Assembly: GCA_031271295.1 (NCBI GenBank)
Contig: JAISVZ010000035.1
Span: 42,491 to 106,490, forward strand
Direction: 5' to 3'
Source of the DNA: Clostridiales bacterium
GTDB lineage: Bacteria; Bacillota; Clostridia; Lachnospirales; WQUN01
DNA: 64,000 nucleotides
A program made the translations under genes and the position numbers. Positions 7,855 through 17,900 of this stretch are shown one piece after another; the stretch's first letter is position 1, and each line of letters starts with the position of its first letter. Below the pieces are notes generated by a model, which was not told where the DNA came from, ran no database searches, and was given only the letters and a program-made list of their open reading frames with translations.

Positions 7855-10800
7855 CTAAACCTCGCATAGAACGGCTTTTCCGGCTGAAAACAAATGCAGG
7901 TAAACCTCCGCAACCGGCATAGCCTCGCTTTGTAAAAGCGCCTTTTTATAAACCGCAAGCTGCGGGATATACTTTTTTACAACACCGTCCGTTTCCCCGT
8001 CCTTGGTAAAGTCGGACTTATAGTCCAAAAGCACCAACGCGCCGTTTTCTTCAAAAAACAAATCAATTATTCCGTGCAGTAAAATGGATTCGTCCAAGTT
8101 TTTATATTCTTCATCAAAATAAATTTCTTTCGGTTTAAGGGATATTACAAACGGAGTTTCCCGCTTAACGCGCGTGCTTTTTCTGATGCGGTTAGCCAAA
8201 TCCGAATTCATAAAATCGGCTATTTTCATAACGGGTATTTTCTCCGCGTCCTGTTTGTTCAGCAGTTGTTTTTCGGTTAGCTTAGCAATAAGTTCGTTTA
8301 TTTGCTCCCGCGTTGTATCTTGGAAAAAATCCGCGTGCTCCATAACCGTATGTATAGCCGTTCCCAAATCCGCCGCTTTGCGCTTTTCTACGCCCGTTAT
8401 AAACGATGGCATCTCGAAACTTATATCGCCCGGAAAGTAAGGCGCGGAATCCGGCCCGGACATTTCCAAATAATGAAGCCGCTTTAATTCCGATATGGAT
8501 ACCTTAGACGGCAAAACCTCCGCCGCTTTATACGGGTAGCGCCAGGCGAATAAATCCGCAATTTTGCGTACTTGCGCTTCGGTTGTACAAGAGGATGTGC
8601 TTGGCAAACCTGGATTTTGCGCCGTTTGGTTTAATACACTCACGGGCGCATATTCCAAGGCGTTTCTTACAAACATTCCGTTTACAATATTTACGGAAAA
8701 TCTGCTTTCCTCATACGGCAGAGCCATGCCTTCGCCGCGCCGCAGAATTGCCGGCATTATAAAATCCAGAAAAGTCAGCGATTTTTGCATATAAAATTTC
8801 GGGAATTTAAGCGTGCTTAAATTCAATAACTTACCCCATTTTTTTAACTTTTTGTTGTATTTAGGTACCGTTCCGGTTAAAATCAGTTTTTCCTTAGCGC
8901 GGGTTAGCGCCACGTATAATACTCTAAGCCTTTCGGATACTTCCTCGTTTAAAGCTTTTTGCATAAGCGCGGTTCTTGAAATTGTGTTGTATTTTATGCG
9001 GTAAGTTAAATCCGTATATGTTCCGCCAAAACCGTAATCAGCGTCTAAAACGATGCTTTTTCTTCTGTCGGCCATGTTAAAGCTGCGCCCCAAAGACGAG
9101 GCGAACACAACCGGAAACTCCAAACCCTTAGAGGCGTGTATTGTCATAAGGCGCACAACATTTTCGTTTTCCGCGGCAATTTTAGCCTCCGATAAATCCG
9201 TTTTGGAAAGCTGCAATTTCTCCACATATTTCAGAAAATGAAACAAACCTTTAAAGCGCGTATTTTCATAAGATAATGCCCATTCAATAAGCGCGCGCAA
9301 ATTGGCTCTTCTGATATTGCCCGAATGCATGGCTCCGGCGTATTCAAAATAATTGGTTTTGTCGTAAATTATATTAAGAAGTTCGCTTATCGGCGTAAAA
9401 ACCGCAGTCTCTTGGAAATCATAAAGCTGCGCTAAGAATGAATTTATTTTTTCCGTCAACGCGGCGTCTTCTCCCGATACGGCGTATTCAAGCAGGCAAT
9501 CGTAAAAACTGCCGCTCTCTTTTGCCGCGCGAATGAAAACAAGCTCGTCGCTCGAAAAGGAATATATCGGCGAATGCAAAACTCCTATAAGGTGGATATC
9601 CTGTTTGGGGTTATCTATAATGTGCAGAATATCAAGTATCGTTTTAATTTCAAGCGCGCGGAAATACCCGCCCTGCGAATTAACAATAAGCGGGATATCG
9701 TATTTTTTAAACTCTTCGGTAAAAACGGCGGCAACGCTTTTAACCGACGGGCATAAAATTACAATATCGCTGTATTTTGCCGCGCGGTATGTTCCGGCGG
9801 CCTTGTCATAAACATACTGCTTGTTTTCCGATTTTACCATTTCGTTAATTTTACTCGCGATAAAGCGTACCTCTGCTTCGGTTTTGGTAAGCTCTGCGGT
9901 TTCGTCCGGCTCGGATTCAAAATTTTCATCCTCGTCAAAATCGGAATCGTCAATAAAATCCGGCTCGCTTGAAGCCAAATCCTGCATATAATTTGGCTCG
10001 CCTGAAGCCGAATCCCGCATAAAATCCGGCTCGCCTGAAGCCAAATCCTCCGGCGTATTACCGGCTAAATCATCAAACGAAGCGGTCGTTTCTATCAGAT
10101 AAACATCCACGCTGTCATCCGCGTTGGCTTTTGTTTCCGGGAAGGACGCGCCCAAATATAGCGCCGCGTTTTTGTCGTAATCTATTTCACCCGCGCCGAT
10201 GCTCATAAGCTGAAAAAACAGGAAATTTATCGCGTTTAAAATGTTTTCCCTGCTTCTGAAATTTTGAAACAAATTAATTTTTACCTGAGGCGCGTTTCTG
10301 TTTTCGGAAAGGAGGCTGTATTTTAAATACTTTTCAATAAATATCTCCGGTTTTGCCTGGCGGAAGCGGTAAATGCTCTGCTTAATATCGCCCACCATAA
10401 AGCGGTTTCCCGGCCTTGATACCGCGCTTAAAATGAGTTCTTGAATGTAATTGGAATCCTGATATTCGTCGGTTAAAACTTCCTCGAAATAGTTTTGCGC
10501 GTCAATTGCGTACTGAGAAATTGTGTGGTTTTCAATATCCGAATCCTGCGTGTATAAAACTTTTAACGCAAACTGCTCCAAGTCGTTAAAATCAAGCATG
10601 TTCCTGTCCGCTTTTGCTTCGGCGTACATTTCCGCGAATTTTACGGTTACGTCCGTAAGGCTTCTAAACACGGGGTAGAGCTTTGCCAAGTCCTCAATAT
10701 ATTCGGTTAAAGGTTTCGCGAAATACGCCGCTAAAACCTTCTTCACAATTTCCTTTGCGTCGTTTCGTATTTTTTGCGCCGAATTTTTAAGCTCCTCGTC

Positions 10801-11685
10801 CACCGGTTCCGTTTTTTTGTAAGACGGAATGCGTTTAACCGTAAACTCAAAGGCGGAAAATTTGGGATACGCGGCTTCCAAACCGTTTTCAAGGGCTTTT
10901 ATCAGTAAAACAACATCGTTTATATCGTCGTTTAAAACCGGCAGGTACTTTTCGGGGCCGTTATCTTCCAAGCAAACCTCTTTGGCGCAGTTAAGCTCAA
11001 AAACAGCGCCTTCAAGCCGCGTTTTAACGGTATCCGAAAAAAGACGCGCCCATATTGTTTCGTCTATTGAGTTTATATTTGACACATTGTACATTTCCAC
11101 AAAATTTTCTATGCGTTTAAAAGGCCACGGCGAGGTAAACATAAATGTGTGAACCTCAAAAATCAGTTCGCGCAGGGAATTGTCCTTGTAGCGGTCGGCG
11201 TACATTTCCACTAAATTTGTAAAGTCCGCGTTGTTTTCCTTTAAATATTCATCCTCCAATAATTCTTCCATTAACTCCTGTTTTAAAACAAGAAGCTCCG
11301 CCGGTTCGCCAATTTTAAACTTAGGGTCAAGCTCAAGTGCGTCCGAATTTTCGGATACGACTTTGCGGCAAAAGGCGTGTATCGTCATAATATTTGAATG
11401 CGGCAAAAGGGAAATTTGGCGTTTTAGGTCAAGGTTTGACATGTCCTTTTTGTAGATTTCGTTAAGGGCGCGGTTTAAGCGGATTCGCATTTCCGCCGCC
11501 GCAGCTTCGGTAAAGGTTACAACAAGAAGCTTGTCTATATCAACAGGGTGCACCTTATCCGTAACGGTATTTATTATGCGTTCCACAAGAACCGCGGTTT
11601 TGCCCGAACCTGCCGCCGCGGAAACTAAAATATCCGCGCCTCTGGTGTAAATTGCGTCTTTTTGCTGCGGTGTAAATTCCGGCAT
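7855..11685 (-). CDS. addA: AddA, helicase-nuclease subunit A of the AddAB recombination complex
   Basis: A 1276-residue fusion of a UvrD-type helicase (SAAAGSGKT at residues 22-30, YQDSNYIQE, GDIKQSIYRFR, NFRS, TIHASKGLEFPVV, YVALTRAKEKL) and a C-terminal PD-(D/E)XK nuclease (GIID at 1205-1208, LLDYKSD at 1219-1225). It resects double-strand breaks to Chi-like sites for RecA loading in homologous recombination. AddB is normally encoded beside AddA but is not in the window. GGGAGGTAAGG precedes the ATG. An unusual acidic, repeat-containing insertion lies around residues 540-590 between helicase segments (see the repeat feature). Family assignment is firm. Confidence 0.93.
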   Translation of the reverse strand: MPEFTPQQKDAIYTRGADILVSAAAGSGKTAVLVERIINTVTDKVHPVDIDKLLVVTFTEAAAAEMRIRLNRALNEIYKKDMSNLDLKRQISLLPHSNIMTIHAFCRKVVSENSDALELDPKFKIGEPAELLVLKQELMEELLEDEYLKENNADFTNLVEMYADRYKDNSLRELIFEVHTFMFTSPWPFKRIENFVEMYNVSNINSIDETIWARLFSDTVKTRLEGAVFELNCAKEVCLEDNGPEKYLPVLNDDINDVVLLIKALENGLEAAYPKFSAFEFTVKRIPSYKKTEPVDEELKNSAQKIRNDAKEIVKKVLAAYFAKPLTEYIEDLAKLYPVFRSLTDVTVKFAEMYAEAKADRNMLDFNDLEQFALKVLYTQDSDIENHTISQYAIDAQNYFEEVLTDEYQDSNYIQELILSAVSRPGNRFMVGDIKQSIYRFRQAKPEIFIEKYLKYSLLSENRNAPQVKINLFQNFRSRENILNAINFLFFQLMSIGAGEIDYDKNAALYLGASFPETKANADDSVDVYLIETTASFDDLAGNTPEDLASGEPDFMRDSASGEPNYMQDLASSEPDFIDDSDFDEDENFESEPDETAELTKTEAEVRFIASKINEMVKSENKQYVYDKAAGTYRAAKYSDIVILCPSVKSVAAVFTEEFKKYDIPLIVNSQGGYFRALEIKTILDILHIIDNPKQDIHLIGVLHSPIYSFSSDELVFIRAAKESGSFYDCLLEYAVSGEDAALTEKINSFLAQLYDFQETAVFTPISELLNIIYDKTNYFEYAGAMHSGNIRRANLRALIEWALSYENTRFKGLFHFLKYVEKLQLSKTDLSEAKIAAENENVVRLMTIHASKGLEFPVVFASSLGRSFNMADRRKSIVLDADYGFGGTYTDLTYRIKYNTISRTALMQKALNEEVSERLRVLYVALTRAKEKLILTGTVPKYNKKLKKWGKLLNLSTLKFPKFYMQKSLTFLDFIMPAILRRGEGMALPYEESRFSVNIVNGMFVRNALEYAPVSVLNQTAQNPGLPSTSSCTTEAQVRKIADLFAWRYPYKAAEVLPSKVSISELKRLHYLEMSGPDSAPYFPGDISFEMPSFITGVEKRKAADLGTAIHTVMEHADFFQDTTREQINELIAKLTEKQLLNKQDAEKIPVMKIADFMNSDLANRIRKSTRVKRETPFVISLKPKEIYFDEEYKNLDESILLHGIIDLFFEENGALVLLDYKSDFTKDGETDGVVKKYIPQLAVYKKALLQSEAMPVAEVYLHLFSAGKAVLCEV
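9952..10050 (-). repeat. 33-bp tandem repeat (three copies) inside addA
   Basis: Copies have their GGCTCG core at 9962, 9995 and 10028. They encode 11-residue units DLASGEPDFMR, DSASGEPNYMQ and DLASSEPDFID, followed by an Asp/Glu-rich stretch. The repeat keeps frame and extends a surface linker of AddA. Confidence 0.9.
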
Positions 11686-11720
11686 GGGGTGCCTTACCTC
11701 CCTTGGGTTGTTTTCCGTTT

Positions 11721-11748
11721 ATTTTACACGCACGAGGTAATATTGCAA
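11721..11748 (-). promoter_or_regulatory. Possible addA promoter
   Basis: On the minus strand TTGCAA (11748-11743) and TAAAAT (11726-11721) are separated by 16 bp, about 35 bp ahead of the addA ATG. Spacing is slightly short, so confidence is moderate. Confidence 0.4.
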
Positions 11749-11843
11749 GTTTATTTGTGTGAAAGTAACGAAAGTGAAAGTAACCGAAAGCAAACACTCG
11801 AACCTCACAATTTTGCGACTTTCGGAATTCTCGCCGCTTGATA

Positions 11844-11852
11844 TGCTATAAT
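11844..11852 (+). promoter_or_regulatory. Extended -10 promoter of the SLH surface-protein gene
   Basis: TGC-TATAAT with the hexamer at 11847-11852 and no good -35 box. The predicted transcript has a leader of about 130 bases in which AGACC (11854-11858) can pair with GGTCT around 11883, closing a G/C-rich loop. No known riboswitch was recognised. Confidence 0.5.
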
Positions 11853-11937
11853 TAGACCGGTAACTAAAGGCTCGCAGGCGCGGGTCTTTATCTGTTTATA
11901 ATGTATTGCGGTTCGTAATTAAGGGAGGAAGGTTACC

Positions 11938-11952
11938 GTGCTTTGCCATTAA
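11938..11952 (+). other. Four-codon leader mini-ORF before the SLH gene
   Basis: AAGGGAGGAAGG at 11921-11932, a near-perfect ribosome binding site, precedes GTG CTT TGC CAT TAA. A second strong site (AAGGGAGGAA) then serves the real gene start at 11991. Two strong sites in tandem with a tiny ORF between them suggest a translated leader, or a relic of an earlier start. Confidence 0.35.
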
Positions 11953-11990
11953 AGGCATGGGCTTTTACATTTTTAAAGGGAGGAATCGGC

Positions 11991-14900
11991 ATGAAGAGAA
12001 TAATATTATCAAGGCTGCTGCCGGCGCTGGCTATCACTGCCGCGCTGACGCTGCTGCCTAAGGCGGCGAACGCCGCCGGGAACGGCGGCGCGTTTACCAT
12101 AGGCAGTACTGCGTACGTAACATTGCAAGAGGCGGTTGCCGCCGCCGAAGACCATGACGTTATTGTGATGCGCGATCATTTTATGGCGAATGGGGAAACG
12201 GAAATAGTAACCAACAAGACACTGACCATAGACATGAACGGGTTTATGTGGTTTCTAAGCCGGGACACGCAGTCAAACCCCGGCTCCATTTATTTATCGG
12301 CGCTGACTTTTGCCAGCCCCGAAGACACCGCGCCGGCCAATATCGCCATTAACAACGGTATCTTTTTAGATAATAGCGTATTAGAAAGAAACAATCCCGC
12401 GACGGTCGGCGTGCGAGCAAACAATGTTATTTTGAACCTGAACAACATATCTATTGGCGACCCCGATAAAGACTACTCCGCGCAGCCGAGCCCCGATATT
12501 AGCAATAACACTTTTAATAACGCTATGGACGTCGCCCTGTTTCTGGAAAAAGGAGCGGAGGTATCGGTTTCCGGCAACGGTCTTTATGTCGGCTATTATA
12601 TCTCCGTGATAGTGGCATCGGGAGAAAGCGGCAAGGTTCACTTTGGGGCAGGCTCGAATACCTTCTACAGATACAAGGGTTCCAAGAACCCCTTGTTTTC
12701 CTGCCACAGGGAAACGTTTGCGGCATCGGCGAATATTAATTCGGACTGTTTTAACAATGGAAATGACAATTTTGCGTCCTACACCGCCAACGAATCAGCT
12801 TATGAGCCTTTTCTGCGCAAAAGGGAGGATAGCTACGGCAGTTTCCAAGACGCGTTCGCGGCTGTCAGCGGCGGCAGCAAATACGATAACGTCATTGAAA
12901 TGACAAGGGACGTATATTTTTCCGGCGGCTCCGGCCTTGATGTTACAAACATCGGCTCCGGCGGCAACCCGAAGAATTTTATTCTTGACTTACGCGGTAA
13001 CACACTTTACTGCAACTCCGGCAGTGCTATCGGCAACAGTGCCGTCTTTCTGCTGAACGGCGGCAGCGACGTATTGGTTAGAAACGGCACAATCTATGCG
13101 GACGCGCAAAACGCCGGTTTTTTAGGCGTGTTCAATGTGGTAGGCGCAAGTACACTGACGCTGGAAAACGTAAATATCACAGCCGTCGCCTCCGACCCGG
13201 ATAAAAGCCACGAGCTGCTATCCGCCGCAAGGGTGGCCGAAGGTACGCTGAATGTTTCCGGCTCCATCCTGCGCGGCAACCGTTTAGCTATCAACAAGGT
13301 TGAGGCGCAGGCAACGACAGTCAACATAACAAGCGGCGAGTTTCACGGCGGCACAAGCGCTTTTGGCGGAGATGGCCTGAACTTAAATATCAACATGCCG
13401 CTAGGCCCTGAGAACGAGCCTAACTACGGCGTTTACCCGCCAAATTACCGCGTGGCGGGCGTAAAGTCGGTATATATCGTCGCCGATCCCGTTATTTTTA
13501 TTGAGGATGTCGGCTATTTTACCGAGCTTATCGCTCCCGTGTTCAATTATACCGACGGCGAAAACCCGGCCAATCACGGCAGAACGGTTACGCTTCTGCG
13601 CGAATTCACGGCGGATATGTCCATGATGATCAATAACCCGCAGAATGTAACTTTTGACTTAAACGGTCACACCATTACCTGGACGGAAAACAGCTATTCC
13701 AATAAGCTGACCGGCGACCCCTGGCCGAGCGTCCTCGTGCAGGACAACGGCTCTTTAACGATCAAAAACGGCAGTTTGCGGAATTTATTCCAGCGCAGTG
13801 ATTCTATAGGAGGCAGCGGCAGTACCTATGTTTTGGGCTGCTACGTCAACGCCAAGGTGTTGCTGGAAGGGGTTAGCACCTCCAGCCGGGACGGGCAGGC
13901 CGGCAATCGGGAGCGCTTGTTTTATCTGGAACGCGGCTGCGACCTCACCGTTAACGGCGGCGATCATTACGCGGCGGATATCCTCTGCGCCGGCAACATC
14001 GATACAAATACCCTTACCCTCAAAAGCGGTACTTTCGCTTTAAGCCGTGCGGTTCCCTTAGACGCCAATATACTCTTTTACGCAGCCGAGCCGGTTAACG
14101 TGATAATTGGTAACGGCAGCATTAAGAGCGAAAACAAAGTCGGCTTTCCGACGTCCGGTCAAACCGGCTTTGAGATAATCCAATACGGGGCGGACGACGA
14201 CCTGTATTTCACAGGCGAGATAGCGAATAAACCGGCGTTTTACAAGTCGCTGGCAGCCGCTGTTACCGCCGCGGCGGAGGGCGAAACCGTTTATCAGCTT
14301 GGCGACGTCACGCAAGACGGCGCCGTAACAATTGATACCGGCAGGAACTTTACGCTGGATTTGCTGGGACGAACGCTTACCGCGCCAAGCGGCGTAAACA
14401 CCATGTTTGCTATTACTAACGGGCATCTCACAATTACTAACGGTACGGTAAACAGTCAGGGGGAGCATGTCGCAAGCGTAACCGGAGGCAGCGCCGCCAT
14501 CTCCATCGGCAGCGGTTATTATTCCTCGCAGGAGAATGTTATTTATGCCGGAGGCGCGGCGAAAATCTATTTCAGCGGGGAATCCGTCATAGAGTCTTTA
14601 GGTAATTTTCGGGCTATTACCACAATTCTCGGCGCTGAAGTGGTGATAGACGGCTATATTCCCAATGTCAACGGCTGGGAAGACGACAGAAGACTGACGA
14701 TTACGCGGGTAATTTTCAGTACCGGCGGCGCATACTACTTTTCGCTGAATGACGCCGCGCGAGCCGTTACCGAGGACGGCCAGGTGATACTGCTGCATAA
14801 TGACTTGGAAACCACGGCGGTAATGCAGTTAGAAAGCTCCAACGGCTACGATATAGTATTGGATTTGGGCGGCCACACGATAAATATGGTAAGCGACAGC

Positions 14901-17900
14901 ACGGGCAATAATATCGCGCTTTCCATCGCCGCCAAGCAGAGAAAACAGGACGAGGCGGTACTGACGGTGCGCGGCGGTACGGTCAATAACAGTATGCCTG
15001 TCTCATTCCGAAGCGATGAGATCGGCTACGCCATCCACATTCAGAGCGCACGAGTCATTTTGGACAATGTGCGGGTTGCAAATTCCGGGGTCGGCTTAAA
15101 CGCGGCCGCCAACTCCTATGTGACGGTGCGCGGCGGCAGTTCCTTTGCCGCCTACCGCGCGGCAGGCTGGAGCATCGGCCATTCGGCCATCTATGTGGAG
15201 GACGGCTCCTTTACCGATATTCCTCACTCGCAGGATCTTATGGGTTACTATATCCTCAGCTTAAACAGCCCAACTTCCACCACCGGCGCTATAAGCGGCG
15301 TGAATATGCATGATTATTTTCTGGACGGCGTGAAAATATCGGAAGAGGAAGCATTCCGGGCATCGAAAGGTACGGTAAGCATTAAATCGCGCATAGAAAG
15401 CGAGGTAGGCATTACGCCCGCAAACCCACCCGGCGGCGGCATTGTTATAAGCAGGGGAAGCTCTCTGGCGGAAGCCGGCCGATACATGAGCGAGGGCTGC
15501 ACAATCACCCTTTTAGGCGATAACACCCTGACCGAACCGCTGGATCTTCCCTCGGATATGAGCTATACCCTAAATTTGAACGGCTATACCATATCGGGCG
15601 CGTTTTGGGAGGAATATCTGCTACGGGCGGCGGGCGGCGGACGGACGCTGATTGTCAAAAACGGCGCTCTCGAAGCCGCGGGCAATGCGGCGCTTGTTTT
15701 AGACGGCGGCTACGCCGAGCTTTCGGGCATTACCGCTATATCCGAAGGTTCAAGCCCGCTCATTTTAAATAACGGAGCGCAGGCGCTGATAGATGACTGC
15801 GAGCTGACGGGAGATAATCACGCCATAGAGTTTGCGGACGCGGCGTCAAGTGCGGAAATCGTCACCGGCTATTTTGAAGCAAGGGGCGGCAACACCGCTT
15901 TCGGCGACAGCGCCCGCGTGAGCATTGACCCCAACGCCGCAATATTTCCGGATAACTGGCAAAGCGCCGGCGTGGTTATTGTTTCCGAAAACATGCACTA
16001 TAACATTGAAATTGCGCCCGTCGCGGACGATAGAGCAACCGTCAGCACCGGCCCAAGTAACAACGCGATGGCGGGCGTAAGGGTAACGGTTTATATCAGT
16101 GATATGGAGCGGAGCTATCACCTGAAATCCGTGACAGTAAACGGCGGCGACGGCGAGGAAATACCCGTTTTCCCTCTCATCGGCGGCAGAGAGTATGAGT
16201 TCGTAATGCCCGCGCAGAGCGTTACGGTAAGAGTGGAGACGCAGCGGGATACAGACGTAACGAACGCGGAGGTTTACGGCTTGCCGGTGTGGGAAACCAA
16301 CCTCCATGCCGTGCTGGAGCCGGAAGGCTCAAGGCCATTCAGCATTGAGTGGCGTATTTCTCCGTGGGAGAATTACAAAGAGGATTACGAAGCCGGCGGG
16401 TATAGTGAGTATGAGATACTTGGCTACGAACCTGTAATAACCCTCCCGGATCAATATAACGGAAGAAAGAGCGGCTACTATTTGTATTTCTTGGTTAACC
16501 GCTTGGAGGGTGATGACATTCTCCTAAGTCTGGGGGAAATCAAAGAACATGCGAACACTCCAAATTGGCAGGATGAGTATGGTACGCCCATATCCTCGCT
16601 TACAATCACAGGAACTCCCCTTCAGGGAGAAACTCTTACGGCGAGCGTTGCTCCGGACGACGCGGCAATTCTCGGATTCATGTGGTATGCGCGCGATGGT
16701 GAGCAGGAGCAACTGCTGACATCAATTACGTCCGGCTCGGCCATACAATATACTCTGACGGAGAACGAGGTTGGCAAGGAGGTGTTTGCAAGGGCTGTTA
16801 CCGCCGTTGGGCCTATCGCCGCAAGTAGCGAGCTGCCAATTAGCGCCGCCGGCACGGAGGCGGCAAGCGTTACATTTAGCGGCACTGCAAAGGTTGGCGA
16901 AACCCTGCTGGCTTCGGTTAGCCCTTATGACGCTGCGGCTGTTTCTTACCAGTGGTACGCGGCCGTTGGAAGAACCGGAACGGGTATTCCGATAACCGGC
17001 GCCACAGGCAGCTCCTACCGATTAACTGCCGCTGAGGCAGGCCGGTACGTCTATGTTGTTGCAAGAGGCATAAACGGCTCGGAAGCGGTAAGCGAAAGAA
17101 CAGGCGCGGTGGAAGCGGACGACAATCCCGGAGATAATCCCGGAGAAGATCCCGGAGAAGACCCCGGAGATAATCCCGGAGATAATCCCGGAGAAGACCC
17201 CGGCGACAATCCCGGTGAAGACCCAGGCGATAATCCGGGCGTTGAGGTGGCGAGCGTCACATTAAGCGGCACGGCAAAGGTTGGCGAAACCCTGTGGGCT
17301 ATGGTAAGCCCTTATAACGCTGAGGCTGTTTCTTACCAGTGGTATGCGGCTATTAGCCCAATTGGAACGGGTATGCCGATAATAGGCGCTTCCGCCGCCG
17401 CTTATAGTTTGACTGCCGCTGAGGCAGGGCGGTACATTTATGTAGTGGCAAGAGGTATAAACGGCTCGGAAGCGGAAAGCGAAAGAACAGGCGCGGTGGA
17501 AGCGGCAGGCAACTATCCGGGCGGCGGCGGTCCCGGCGGAGGTTATCCGGGCGGCGGCGGTTCGGGCGGAGGTTATCCGGGCGGCGGCGGTTCGGGCGGC
17601 GGAAACGGCGGAGGTGACCCGGATAGCGGAGAAAACGGCGGTATTACTGTTAATACGCCCGGTGAACAGGAAATACCGGGCGGCGGTACGGTAGATACTC
17701 CGGAGGGCGGAACTCCCGTTAAGAATGACGACGGTTCCGTAACCCTGCCGGGCGGCGGCACGATAACAAGACCTGACGACACGGAGGTTGATGCTCCGGG
17801 CGGTGCGGTAATTGATGAAGACGGTACAATTGTTCTCCCCCCAAACGGCGGCGGCTCTATCAAAACGCCAAACGGCGGCACAATCGAAGTTCCGCCGAAA

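Noticed and set aside
11854..11920. A known riboswitch in the SLH gene leader
   Set aside because: The AGACC/GGTCT pairing was noted but no conserved core of any riboswitch class I know is present.
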